Below, piece by piece: positions 35,641-45,887 of a stretch of 61,355 bases of DNA. Origin of the DNA: Anaerolineaceae bacterium (GTDB lineage: Bacteria; Chloroflexota; Anaerolineae; Aggregatilineales; Phototrophicaceae). Location of the stretch: positions 1-61,355 of the forward strand of contig WGMX01000007.1 in the NCBI GenBank assembly GCA_016124855.1, written 5' to 3'. A program made the position numbers and the translations under genes. How positions within the stretch are numbered: the first letter of the stretch is position 1; every line of letters starts with the position of its first letter. The notes under the pieces are model-generated. The model was given only the letters and a program-made list of their open reading frames with translations. It ran no database searches and was not told where the DNA came from.

Positions 35641-35744
35641 ATCGATTTTCGGCTTGGCGTTCACTATACGGGCGCTGACTTTTCTCTGAAGTGTAGATTG
35701 GTGGGAAATAGGTGCATTCCTGCCGATCTTTTTGTTTTGTATAG

Positions 35745-37427
<1,683 letters not shown>

Positions 37428-37446
37428 TTTGAACTGAGAACTTGCA

Positions 37447-38493
37447 ATGACAATTGAGAGTTTCGTGCAGGCAATGCCGAAAGTTGAAGTAAACCTTCGT
37501 TTGGAAGGTGCAATTCAAAACGATGTATTAATGATGATTGCGGAACAAAACGATGTGCCGCTAAATGTGAAACCTAATAAGGCATTGGTCAAGCTGCTTG
37601 AGCAGCCTGATTATGCTCAGTTAGATGACTTGCTGCGTGGGGTAAGCAAATGGTTACAGCAACCGGAGGACTTCACGCGGATTGTATATGAAGTCGGCGT
37701 TTCTCTCGCCAAACAAAATGTTCATTACGCCGAAATCGGTGTAGCACCATCATTGTATTCTGACAACGGAATGACATTTGAGCAGCTCCTTACGGCATTA
37801 AATGATGGACGTGCTCGTGTGGAACGGGCATGGAATGTGCAGATACGCTGGATATTGAATTTGTTCCGCGATGAACCCCGTAAAGTTGATGACATTCTGC
37901 GTTGGGCTTCAAGCAGTTCCGCTATCAAAAGTGGTGTTGTCGGTATTGGCCTCGTCGGACGTGAAGTCCGCGGTTGGTTAGACGATTTTGAGCGGCCATT
38001 TCGAACAGCACAGAAGAAAGAACTGGCACGTACTGTGGAAGTATTTGATGACAAAAGTACGATTCTTGAAATTCTGCAAAAATTTGAGCCAGAGCGTTTT
38101 GTCAGCGGAGCGATAATTGCTGATGATGACGCCATACTGCCATACATTACGGATCAGCATGTGGCACTCAACCTGTGTATGTCACAAAGTATTGCCACTG
38201 GAAAAGCGAGTTCGTATGGAGCGTTTCCACTACAACGTTTATATGATGATGGGGCAGTGATCAGTCTGTGTTCCAGTATGCCCAGTTTGTATCGAGCAAC
38301 TTTGACAAGGCAGTACTTGGCTGTTGTTCAAGAGGCGGGCTTAACTCTTGATGAGCTGGAACTGATGGGACTCAACGCTGTGGCGGCAAGTTTTATGCCT
38401 GACGAGGAAAAGACTGCGATGGCTTCGGAATTTAAGGCTGCGTATGCTGCTTTGCGTATCGAACATGAAGTAGTGGCTGATACTGCGCGTTAA
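37447..38493 (+). CDS. Adenosine-deaminase-fold protein lacking metal and catalytic residues (pseudoenzyme)
   Basis: 348 residues, about the length of bacterial adenosine deaminase, with no break in the frame. The family skeleton is clear: MPKVEVNLRLEGAI near the start, HYAEIGVAPSLY, LARTVEVFDD, ERFVSGAI, ALNLCMSQS and the late SLYRATLTRQYLAVVQEAGLTLDELE. Zinc and catalytic residues are gone: the HxH pair is Asn16/Arg18, the HAGE motif reads EVFD (198-201), the GHG histidine is Ser220, and the DD pair is Ser277/Met278. It cannot deaminate by the known route and is more likely a binding or regulatory protein. It may be co-transcribed with pyrG; an intrinsic terminator follows. Confidence 0.85.
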   Translation: MTIESFVQAMPKVEVNLRLEGAIQNDVLMMIAEQNDVPLNVKPNKALVKLLEQPDYAQLDDLLRGVSKWLQQPEDFTRIVYEVGVSLAKQNVHYAEIGVAPSLYSDNGMTFEQLLTALNDGRARVERAWNVQIRWILNLFRDEPRKVDDILRWASSSSAIKSGVVGIGLVGREVRGWLDDFERPFRTAQKKELARTVEVFDDKSTILEILQKFEPERFVSGAIIADDDAILPYITDQHVALNLCMSQSIATGKASSYGAFPLQRLYDDGAVISLCSSMPSLYRATLTRQYLAVVQEAGLTLDELELMGLNAVAASFMPDEEKTAMASEFKAAYAALRIEHEVVADTAR

Positions 38494-38513
38494 CTAGCGA
38501 AGTAATATTTAGT

Positions 38514-38541
38514 AAAGCGCCGACAATAAATTCGGCGCTTT
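38514..38541. terminator. Bidirectional intrinsic terminator
   Basis: Ten-base arms (AAAGCGCCGA and TCGGCGCTTT) around an eight-base loop, then TT on the plus strand. Ends the pyrG/ADA-like transcript and lies at the 3' end of the convergent signalling operon. Confidence 0.8.
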
Positions 38542-38545
38542 TTGA

Positions 38546-39295
38546 TTAGGTTGCTTGTTTCTTGAAGTCGACAAAACGATAGCCGATTCCACGTTCGGTA
38601 ATGATGTATTTGGGATTGGCCGGGTCTTCCTCAATTTTTTCCCGTAGGTAATTCACATAAAGACGAACATAATGGGCTTCATCGCGATATTCATAGCCCC
38701 AGACTTTGGCGAGGATTTGGTCGTGTGGAACTGTCCAACCGGCGTTTTCGATGAGATGATAAAGCAGTCTATATTCCGTAGGACGAAGTTTGATATGCTC
38801 CCCATTGACGATGACCTCGCGGCGGTTGAAATCCACGCTTAAACGGTCATCAATTTTGAGTACGGCGAGTTCAGGCGTACTGCTTGGGATTGCCGCGCGG
38901 CGCAAAACTGCTTTTATGCGGCTTGAGAGTTCACGCGGGCCAAAGGGCTTCGTAATATAGTCATCCGCGCCAAGTTCCAGCCCATATACACGGTCGTTTT
39001 CTTCACCTTTAGCGGTGAGCATAATAACCGGAATGCTTGAAAATTCGCGGAGCATACGAAGGGTTTCATAGCCATCTAGCTCGGGCATCATAACGTCGAG
39101 GAGCACGAGGTCGGGAAGTTTCGTTCGAATTGCTTCCAACGCTTCTAATCCGTTGTGAGCTTCAATGACTTGATGTCCTTCTAGCTCAAGATTCATGCGA
39201 ATAAAGCCGATCATACGTGGCTCATCATCCACGACGAGTATACGTTTGCCATCACGTTGGCTTGTCTTAGGTAACCTAGTTGTCATCTTTTCCAT
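38546..39295 (-). CDS. OmpR/PhoB-type response regulator
   Basis: 249 residues if started at MEKMTTRL; a start at the following MTTRL is as likely since neither has a clear SD. A 21-residue longer frame overlaps the small gene upstream. Receiver domain about 20-135 with [10 protein letters not shown], phospho-acceptor in [18 protein letters not shown] and [10 protein letters not shown]-terminal winged helix (about 155-245) with [12 protein letters not shown] and [23 protein letters not shown] at the end. DNA-binding transcription regulator. It is last in the kinase/phosphatase operon and has no partner histidine kinase nearby. Confidence 0.93.
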   Translation of the reverse strand: MEKMTTRLPKTSQRDGKRILVVDDEPRMIGFIRMNLELEGHQVIEAHNGLEALEAIRTKLPDLVLLDVMMPELDGYETLRMLREFSSIPVIMLTAKGEENDRVYGLELGADDYITKPFGPRELSSRIKAVLRRAAIPSSTPELAVLKIDDRLSVDFNRREVIVNGEHIKLRPTEYRLLYHLIENAGWTVPHDQILAKVWGYEYRDEAHYVRLYVNYLREKIEEDPANPKYIITERGIGYRFVDFKKQAT

Positions 39296-39317
39296 TTCAG
39301 TATCTATTTGCTTGGTT

Positions 39318-39563
39318 TTAGTCGTTGCGCCAGAGCTGCGGGAATTCATTCTGAGCATCGCTGCTAGGCATAATCTGAATAAAGTTAATACGTGACCACG
39401 GCAGCATTACGCTGGTAACGCCTTCATCCAGCCATTCTACTTCACGGTCTTTGCGGTCACGGGGATTACGACCCACTATCATAATATCGGTTGGATTGGG
39501 CAAATCTTCAACATCAATTTTGACAGGTTCACTGTTAGAGATATGGACAAGTAGGGTAATCAT
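39318..39563 (-). CDS. Small protein of unknown function in the signalling operon
   Basis: 81 residues, beta-rich, starting [24 protein letters not shown] and containing [40 protein letters not shown], which reads like a compact barrel-type domain. No family recognised. It lies 31 bases after the FHA gene and 22 before the response regulator, in the same direction. Ordinary codon use and good spacing argue that it is real. Role unknown; a small regulatory or adaptor subunit is possible. Confidence 0.7.
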   Translation of the reverse strand: MITLLVHISNSEPVKIDVEDLPNPTDIMIVGRNPRDRKDREVEWLDEGVTSVMLPWSRINFIQIMPSSDAQNEFPQLWRND

Positions 39564-39594
39564 AGTATGTCTCTCGTTATACTCCGATAGTTCG

Positions 39595-40104
39595 TTATTT
39601 AAAATAGACGTGGGCCACTAACTTACCCAATCGAATTTCATCTCCATCACGCAAAATACGTGGTTGATCTGGAACCAACCGTTGACCATTGAGATGTGTG
39701 CCATTGGCACTGCCCATATCAACTAGAGTCAATGTGTCCTCACTGCGACAAACAGCGGCATGAATGCGCGAAACGCCTTTTTCTAATGCGCCAAACGGTG
39801 TTAAATCTAGATCAGGTTTGGTGCTGCTGGTACTATCTGCACGTCCGACCACGAGTTTTTCACTCGGTTTGAGAATGATAGGTTCGGTTGCATCACGAAT
39901 GTGGATAATTATAAACGCGTCGTGACCAAATCGCGCTGTACCCCATGTTACTTTTGCCGCCAAATCGGCAACAGATTGATCAAAACGTTTAGTGGGTGAT
40001 ACAGTGATGGTACGTTCCGCTACAGCATGAAGACTTTGCCCGCATTCTTCGCAAAACATGACACCTTCGCGGTTCTGGTGACTACAATACTGGCAGGCAA
40101 TCAT
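39595..40104 (-). CDS. Zinc-ribbon / FHA domain protein
   Basis: 169 residues. N-terminal zinc ribbon with CQYC and CEEC pairs (residues 4-7 and 18-21, in MIACQYCSHQNREG and MFCEECG). The C-terminal FHA domain (about 75-169) has LVVGRADS, GVSRIHAAV and DMGSANGTHLNG, the Arg, Ser-x-x-His and Asn pattern that binds phosphothreonine. It probably reads phosphorylation made by the kinase of the same operon. Its start overlaps the J-domain/VWA stop by four bases. Confidence 0.92.
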   Translation of the reverse strand: MIACQYCSHQNREGVMFCEECGQSLHAVAERTITVSPTKRFDQSVADLAAKVTWGTARFGHDAFIIIHIRDATEPIILKPSEKLVVGRADSTSSTKPDLDLTPFGALEKGVSRIHAAVCRSEDTLTLVDMGSANGTHLNGQRLVPDQPRILRDGDEIRLGKLVAHVYFK

Positions 40105-41597
40105 TCTGCTTTTTCCTCTGAAGATCCTAAGAGGAGAAAACGCGTTTGATATTTTAGGGTTTTCCGCCCCTGATCGGATAGATTACTGGTATGTGCTACT
40201 CTAAGCGCTTCCGCACGGGCTTCATGCGCTAAATTTTCTTCACCAATTGCCAGCAGTCGGGTGGCAAGGTTTTCTAGACGACGTGTTGCTTCTTGAATAT
40301 CGCCAGTGGCAAGCGCTTCTTGTGCGCGTTCTTGCATTCTGTAAAGCGTTAGTTTACCAAGTGCATCCAAAATGGCGACAGGTGGTTCTTCAGCTGATGG
40401 TTGATCGGTAATTTCAAGAGAGATGTCACTGAGCGCCTGAAACTGCTGTTGTTGATTCGATAAAATATCGCCGTAAGCGACTAAACGGGCAATTGAGCGA
40501 AAACCTATAGGCATATTGGCAGGAAGTTGAAATTGGAGCAGCACGGATATTAGTCTTGTTGCCTGTAGGCTGCCCAATTGAATCTGACTTTCGTTGGTTG
40601 TCAGGGGCTGCGGGTGAGGCGCTAACTTGAAGGCGGATTCAATTTTTATGTCCGGGTCTGCCGCAATTGACATTCGAACACGTTCAGCGAAGGCATTGCT
40701 TAAATTACGCACATGATCGTTTAGAAACTGCACAACGGCATTGGCCGTATTGATATATGAGGAGGTTCCGCCTGTTGTGGAGGCGATTTCATCCAGAAAT
40801 TCGTCATTCCATTCTTGACCCAAGCCCATGGCACTGATCGAAATTCCCTGTTCAGCAGCTTCGCGCGCCAAGGCTAAGCACTTATCTTGATCCCCAAAGG
40901 TGTTGCCATCGGTCAGTAATACAACATGATTGACTAATTTGGGGCCAAGGTAGCGTCGAGTTTGTTCGATTCCTTTCGAAAGACCATTGAAGATTTCAGT
41001 GCCGCCTGAAGCAGACATCATGCTAATTTTTGCTTTGAGGTTCTGCTTATTGGTCACAGGGGTAGCTGAAATAATGACTTCTGCCCGGTCATTGAATCCA
41101 ACGACCGAGAGAATATCTTGATCACTCAACTGGTCAATAATTTGGTGCGCGGCAACCTTCACTTTATCCAGACGCGTACCATTCATCGAATTACTGTGAT
41201 CAAGCACAAGTGTAAGGTTTAGTCGAGAATCACGCTGGGTTTGATCTTGGTCACGAGCACGAGGGTCAGGTAAAATTTCCGCGAGTAGATAAACGACCTG
41301 CGGTTCTTTCAAGGGCATAATCGAGCGCTTGCTTGGCGTTACCCGGAGGTTAAAGAAGAACGTATTATCGGTATTCCGGCGACTATACTGTGAATCATAG
41401 TCACGGCGACGGACGGGATCAAGCAACAGCTCATACGCGAGCGTTACATCCTGAAACTGCGTGGTTGCACCTAGACTATCGGGATTCACATCGGGATGTA
41501 AGCGCCGCGCAATGCGACGGTAGGCTGTCTTAATATCATCAGCAGAAGCGTCACGTCCGATACCTAAGGTTATATACGGGTCTATATTAAGTGACAT
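40101..41597 (-). CDS. J-domain / VWA fusion protein
   Basis: 498 residues. Residues 1-70 are a J domain with the HPD motif at 34-36 and the DPVRRRDYD end. A linker follows (70-125), then a VWA domain (about 128-310) with a complete MIDAS: DHSNSM (Asp133), GGTEIFNG threonine and VVLLTDGNTFGD. The last 190 residues contain a helical region (about 400-470, with KLTLYRMQERAQEALATGDIQEATRRLENLATRLL) that looks TPR-like. A J domain recruits DnaK-type chaperones; joined to a VWA it may guide a complex that the neighbouring kinase and phosphatase switch. There is no membrane segment, so it is cytoplasmic. Confidence 0.9.
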   Translation of the reverse strand: MSLNIDPYITLGIGRDASADDIKTAYRRIARRLHPDVNPDSLGATTQFQDVTLAYELLLDPVRRRDYDSQYSRRNTDNTFFFNLRVTPSKRSIMPLKEPQVVYLLAEILPDPRARDQDQTQRDSRLNLTLVLDHSNSMNGTRLDKVKVAAHQIIDQLSDQDILSVVGFNDRAEVIISATPVTNKQNLKAKISMMSASGGTEIFNGLSKGIEQTRRYLGPKLVNHVVLLTDGNTFGDQDKCLALAREAAEQGISISAMGLGQEWNDEFLDEIASTTGGTSSYINTANAVVQFLNDHVRNLSNAFAERVRMSIAADPDIKIESAFKLAPHPQPLTTNESQIQLGSLQATRLISVLLQFQLPANMPIGFRSIARLVAYGDILSNQQQQFQALSDISLEITDQPSAEEPPVAILDALGKLTLYRMQERAQEALATGDIQEATRRLENLATRLLAIGEENLAHEARAEALRVAHTSNLSDQGRKTLKYQTRFLLLGSSEEKAE

Positions 41598-41621
41598 GTT
41601 ATTTGCTTTGCGAATTATCTA

Positions 41622-42611
41622 TCAGTGGGCAGGTATTCTAAGTAATATCACTGTGATATTGTCTGAACCACCATGAGCATTCGCTAACGCTACAAGTTTA
41701 TCACAGGCTTCTTGCGGATTCGAATGTTTGCTAACGATGTCCATAATTTCTTCATCGCTCACAAGATTCCAAAGGCCATCGCTGCAAAGCATCAGTTTGG
41801 AATTCGGTGGCAAGCGGCGGGTCAGCGCATCTACTTCAAGTGTTTCACTTTGTCCCAAGGCACGGTACAAGACATTTTTTTGTGCATGTACACTGGCTTC
41901 TTCACGAGTTAAGAGATTAAGTTCAACATAGCGCTGAACTAATGAATGATCTCGTGTAATCTGTTCAATATTATCTTTGGTCACCAGATATATACGGCTG
42001 TCGCCCACGTGTGCAACATATGCGAGATCGCCAATGACGGCTACGGCAGTCAAAGTTGTCCCACCGTCAGGCACTTTGGTGATAATATCTGCGTTGGCTT
42101 TTTGGACGGCTGAGATCATTGATTCAGTTACAGGAACACGTTCAGTATCTTCGTCACCATTCAGCATGGGTAAGAATATGTAATGGGTAATGTATGAGGC
42201 CACCATGCTTGCCGTTATTGCGGATGCCTTTTCACCGTCGTGGTGGCCACCCATGCCATCAGCTACCACAAAGAGGCCAAAGTCTGGGCGCTGCTGCGCG
42301 CTGCGACTGGTAGAAACAAATGAGAATACGGCATCCTGGTTATTTGTTCGCACCATGCCGACGTCAGTTGCCTGACCGAACTGAAGGTGCTCATTACTTG
42401 ATGAGATGACTGTCTCGGGTGGAAGGGGACGGGTTATTCCATCCGCGATGTTCATAGGCGGTGCCATTTCGACAGGAGGCGGTGATAACGGCGTCGTCCC
42501 GACAACAGGCGAAGTTACATCAATTACCTGTGGCGGGACTGGAGCTTCAGCCTGTGCCGAATTTTCAGGTTTAGCATTAGCCTGACTGAAGAGGCGACGG
42601 AATAAATCCAT
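41622..42611 (-). CDS. PP2C-type Ser/Thr phosphatase
   Basis: 329 residues. A Pro-rich N-terminal segment (about 10-70) precedes the PP2C domain (about 75-329): GMVRTNNQDAV, VADGMGGHHDGEKAS (metal-binding Asp/Gly), VAHVGDSRIYLV, LMLCSDGLWNLV and SDNITVILLR. Metal-dependent dephosphorylation of Ser/Thr. It lies between the kinase gene (52 bases) and the J/VWA gene (24 bases) and is the natural opponent of the kinase. Confidence 0.95.
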   Translation of the reverse strand: MDLFRRLFSQANAKPENSAQAEAPVPPQVIDVTSPVVGTTPLSPPPVEMAPPMNIADGITRPLPPETVISSSNEHLQFGQATDVGMVRTNNQDAVFSFVSTSRSAQQRPDFGLFVVADGMGGHHDGEKASAITASMVASYITHYIFLPMLNGDEDTERVPVTESMISAVQKANADIITKVPDGGTTLTAVAVIGDLAYVAHVGDSRIYLVTKDNIEQITRDHSLVQRYVELNLLTREEASVHAQKNVLYRALGQSETLEVDALTRRLPPNSKLMLCSDGLWNLVSDEEIMDIVSKHSNPQEACDKLVALANAHGGSDNITVILLRIPAH

Positions 42612-42663
42612 TTTAGGCTCCCATTATGTGGCGTAAAGGGTACATAACACGGTCATTGTGAAA

Positions 42664-44607
42664 CTACCCCGCTGCTAACGGCAATGCGTACAGGGTTTTG
42701 TCGAGTGATCCGAACAGGATAGTGTCATTCACAATGAGTGCCGTTGACGTTATCGGCCCATTTGTCTTGAATTTCCAACGTTCTTTTCCGGTTGCAATAT
42801 CTACGCAGTAGAAATGATCGTTTGTGCCACCAAAGTAAATTGCACCTTGATAGGCAATTGGAGACGAGATGATGGGTTTCTCCGTAGCAAATTTCCATTT
42901 TTCTTTGGAAGTTTGAGCGTTCAAAGCATACAAATTACCATCGGTTGAACCGAAGAATACTAAATCACCTTCTACAGTGGGTGAGGAGATGATTGGGCCA
43001 TTGGTTCGGTAGCGCCAAGAGCTAAAACCGTTGCCTGCATCTAGTGCGTATAAGAACCCATCCATCGAACCTACGTAGCAAATACCTTCTGTGGTATCGA
43101 CAAATGGTGAGGATGTCACAGCTCGTTTTGTGCGGTAGCTCCATTTGCGCTTGCCATCCAGTCCAAGCGAAAAGAGTTCGCCTGATTCACTGCCGACGAT
43201 GACCAAGTCATTGGCGATTACCGGGCGACTGCGTACAGCTTCTCCTAGTTGGAACTTCCACAAGAAACGTCCATTTGGAGCCCCTAAGGCATACAAATGC
43301 CCATCGTCACTACCGAAGAACACGGCGTCAACTTCATTGGCTATGCGTGCTGTGCTTCGGATTTTATCTTGTGTCGTATACGACCAACTGATCTTGCCAT
43401 TGCGGTAGTCAAGAGCATAAAAGGTTTTGTCTTCTGAGCCAAACATCACAAGTCGGTTGCTTTGGTCAACGACTGGCGATGATGCAATGCCACCGTGTGT
43501 GGCATATTTCCACGCAAACGCCCCTGTTTCGAGATTGAGGCCGTAGACATTGGTGTCGTATGATCCAATGAATACAAGTTCTTTATTGGCAGCGGGTGTG
43601 CATCGAATTTCGTCTTCAGCTTTGAACTTCCAACGCGGTTCTATTGTGCCGTGTGAATCTAATCCAGCGAAGAAGCTGGTTTCGCTGCCTCCTTGTTGGG
43701 TTGACTTTGTGCCGCCGTTTGCCACGATGTTAATCTGGGGTTTGTAGCGGAGTTTTTCAAGCTCGGTTTTCATTTCCAAGCAGCTCTGGAAGCGGTTTTG
43801 TGGCTCGAATGACAAGGCTTTTTCGACAACTTGAACTAACGTGTCCGGCGCGGCGGGATTGAAATCGTGAATTGGACGTTCAGCAAAACTAAATGGAGGC
43901 TCTAAACGCGGATCTTTGCGAGTAAGAATATGATGCAATGTTGCGCCTAGACTATACACATCACTAAGGACAGTGACATCACCTTTGTACTGCTCAGGGG
44001 CGCAATACCCTTCGGTGCCGATCATGGTGTGTTTCTTTGTGCCACCATCAAATATTTTGGCGATACCAAAGTCAATTAAGCGGATTTTGCCGAATTGATC
44101 GACCATGATGTTAGAGGGTTTCATATCACGGAATACAATCGGTTTGGGTTGGGTATGTAGAAATTCAACCACATCGCACAAATCAATTGACCATTCAATA
44201 ATTTTGTCGATAGGTAATTCTTTGGTCTGCGCCAGCAGCGTTTCTAAGTCTCGACCATTGATATACTCCATGACAAGGTAGACACGGTCATTTTGATCGA
44301 AAAAGTCGAAGATTTTCGGTATGGCGGAATGGTTTAGCGTGGCGAGAATATTGGCTTCGCGCTGGAAGGTCTTTAGTGTTGAAGCGTGCAGGGTAGGGTC
44401 TGTTGTCGGATTAAGCATTTCCTTAACAGCGACCAGTTTGCGAACATCGGGAAAGTTAAGATCGCGCGCTTGATAAACAGTACCCATGCCACCACCGCCC
44501 AATACGCCGAGTACCTTATAACGGCGTTGTAGAACAGTGTTCGCCTGAAGGGAACTATCGGTCGAGTCTTCTCCGCCCATTCCGGCGAATTGGGTCGTTT
44601 CGGGCAT
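42664..44607 (-). CDS. Ser/Thr protein kinase with C-terminal PQQ-type beta-propeller
   Basis: 647 residues from MPETTQFAGMGGED; the 32-residue upstream extension contains no SD and runs into the promoter. The kinase domain (about 25-300) has VLGGGGMGTVYQA, catalytic VAVKEM lysine, IVFRDMKPSNIMV (HRD-like loop in which Phe replaces His) and LIDFGIAKIF. Residues about 330-640 form a PQQ-like propeller: seven to eight repeats of the type W.....SSP....V.FGS.DG..YALD..G. No transmembrane helix lies between the two, so the propeller appears cytoplasmic, unlike most receptor kinases. It heads the operon of PP2C, J/VWA, FHA and regulator genes. Confidence 0.93.
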   Translation of the reverse strand: MPETTQFAGMGGEDSTDSSLQANTVLQRRYKVLGVLGGGGMGTVYQARDLNFPDVRKLVAVKEMLNPTTDPTLHASTLKTFQREANILATLNHSAIPKIFDFFDQNDRVYLVMEYINGRDLETLLAQTKELPIDKIIEWSIDLCDVVEFLHTQPKPIVFRDMKPSNIMVDQFGKIRLIDFGIAKIFDGGTKKHTMIGTEGYCAPEQYKGDVTVLSDVYSLGATLHHILTRKDPRLEPPFSFAERPIHDFNPAAPDTLVQVVEKALSFEPQNRFQSCLEMKTELEKLRYKPQINIVANGGTKSTQQGGSETSFFAGLDSHGTIEPRWKFKAEDEIRCTPAANKELVFIGSYDTNVYGLNLETGAFAWKYATHGGIASSPVVDQSNRLVMFGSEDKTFYALDYRNGKISWSYTTQDKIRSTARIANEVDAVFFGSDDGHLYALGAPNGRFLWKFQLGEAVRSRPVIANDLVIVGSESGELFSLGLDGKRKWSYRTKRAVTSSPFVDTTEGICYVGSMDGFLYALDAGNGFSSWRYRTNGPIISSPTVEGDLVFFGSTDGNLYALNAQTSKEKWKFATEKPIISSPIAYQGAIYFGGTNDHFYCVDIATGKERWKFKTNGPITSTALIVNDTILFGSLDKTLYALPLAAG

Positions 44608-44662
44608 GATTATATGATTCCTATAATTACAGACACAGTGGATGATATATGCGTCATCAATT

Positions 44663-44691
44663 ATTATATGAGAGTCCCAATGATACCGCAA
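44663..44691 (-). promoter_or_regulatory. Promoter of the signalling operon
   Basis: On the minus strand: TTGCGG (44691-44686), a 17-base spacer and TATAAT (44668-44663), about 56 bases before the kinase ATG. A good sigma-70-type match in the short gap shared with hemW. Confidence 0.7.
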
Positions 44692-44722
44692 TCGGTGAAG
44701 CATTAAGTTAAGCTAGGTTGAT

Positions 44723-45886
44723 ATGATATTTCCGTCGTCTCTTTACTTGCACATTCCGTTCTGCCGGATTAAATGTACTTATTGTGCATTTAATACGTAT
44801 GTTAACCTTGATAACCTAATTGAACCGTTTGTACGGGCTTTGATTAAGGAAATTCAAATTGTAGGGCGCAGCAAACCCCAACAGAAGCTGCATACCGTTT
44901 ATATTGGTGGTGGCACTCCAAGCTTGCTAACAGCCAGCCAGTTGGATCGAATATTGACGACGATTCGCCATGAATTTGATTTGTTGGCAGACAGCGAGAT
45001 TTCGATGGAGTCGAACCCCAGCGATCTTACTTCGGAGTATATGGCGGCAGTGAAGGCCGTCGGAATAAACCGTCTTAGCATCGGTATGCAGTCCGCAAAT
45101 GACACGGAACTTAAACTATTTGAACGCCGGCATGATTTGGATGCGGTTTTAAGAGCTGTTGAGTCTGCCAGAGAAGGGGGATTTGATAACCTTAACCTTG
45201 ATCTGATTTATGGTATTCCTCAGCAGACCTTAGCTGATTGGGAAAAGAGTTTACAGGTGCTGTTGAGTCTAACGCCTGAGCATGTGTCACTGTATGCCTT
45301 AGGCTTGGAGGATGGAACGCCACTCAAAACTTGGGTCGATACCGGTAAGTATCCTGCGCCAGATGATGATTTGGCGGCTGATATGTATGATCTGGCGACG
45401 GACATGCTCGGTAGTGCAGGGCTGGCTCAATATGAAATCAGCAATTGGGCAAAGCCCGGATTGGAATGCAGGCACAATTTACAATATTGGCGTAATCTGC
45501 CTTATCCGGGAGTAGGGCCGGGGGCGCATGGTTATGCTGATGGTGTGCGTTATTCGACTATTCTTTCGCCGCAACGTTATATCAAGTTGATGAATGAGGC
45601 ACATCGCGAATTTGTTTTTCCACATACCCCTGCTACTGAGCAAGCGACAGTCGTAGACCGCGAAAGTGAAATCGCCGAAACACTGATTATGGGGTTACGA
45701 CTGACTCAAGAAGGTATTCGGCGAGATTCGTTTCGTGAACGGTTCGGTGAAGATTTACTCGATGTGCATCCCGAAACGATTGCCCGTTATGAGAAAAATG
45801 GGCTGCTGTATGTGGATAATAATGTCGTCCGCATTACAGAGCGAGGTCGATTGTTGAGCAATATGGTGTTTCGGGATTTGGTATGA
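44723..45886 (+). CDS. hemW: Radical SAM heme chaperone HemW
   Basis: 387 residues. Radical SAM CxxxCxxC cluster at Cys14, Cys18 and Cys21 (LHIPFCRIKCTYCAFNTY), then YIGGGTPSLL, EISMESNPSD, NRLSIGMQSAND, the GFDNLNLDLIYGIPQQT strand and the C-terminal YEISNWAKPGLECRHNLQYW and GVGPGAHGY motifs. The cluster motif CxxxCxxC, without the extra C-terminal Cys expected of true coproporphyrinogen dehydrogenase HemN, fits HemW. HemW inserts heme into target proteins. It converges on the prenyl synthase gene with a one-base gap. Confidence 0.93.
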   Translation: MIFPSSLYLHIPFCRIKCTYCAFNTYVNLDNLIEPFVRALIKEIQIVGRSKPQQKLHTVYIGGGTPSLLTASQLDRILTTIRHEFDLLADSEISMESNPSDLTSEYMAAVKAVGINRLSIGMQSANDTELKLFERRHDLDAVLRAVESAREGGFDNLNLDLIYGIPQQTLADWEKSLQVLLSLTPEHVSLYALGLEDGTPLKTWVDTGKYPAPDDDLAADMYDLATDMLGSAGLAQYEISNWAKPGLECRHNLQYWRNLPYPGVGPGAHGYADGVRYSTILSPQRYIKLMNEAHREFVFPHTPATEQATVVDRESEIAETLIMGLRLTQEGIRRDSFRERFGEDLLDVHPETIARYEKNGLLYVDNNVVRITERGRLLSNMVFRDLV

Positions 45887-45887
45887 G

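Noticed and set aside
37447..38493. Functional adenosine deaminase
   Set aside because: All zinc-binding and catalytic positions are substituted.
44608..44703. Longer N-terminus for the kinase
   Set aside because: It would run through the -10 box of the operon promoter and has no SD.
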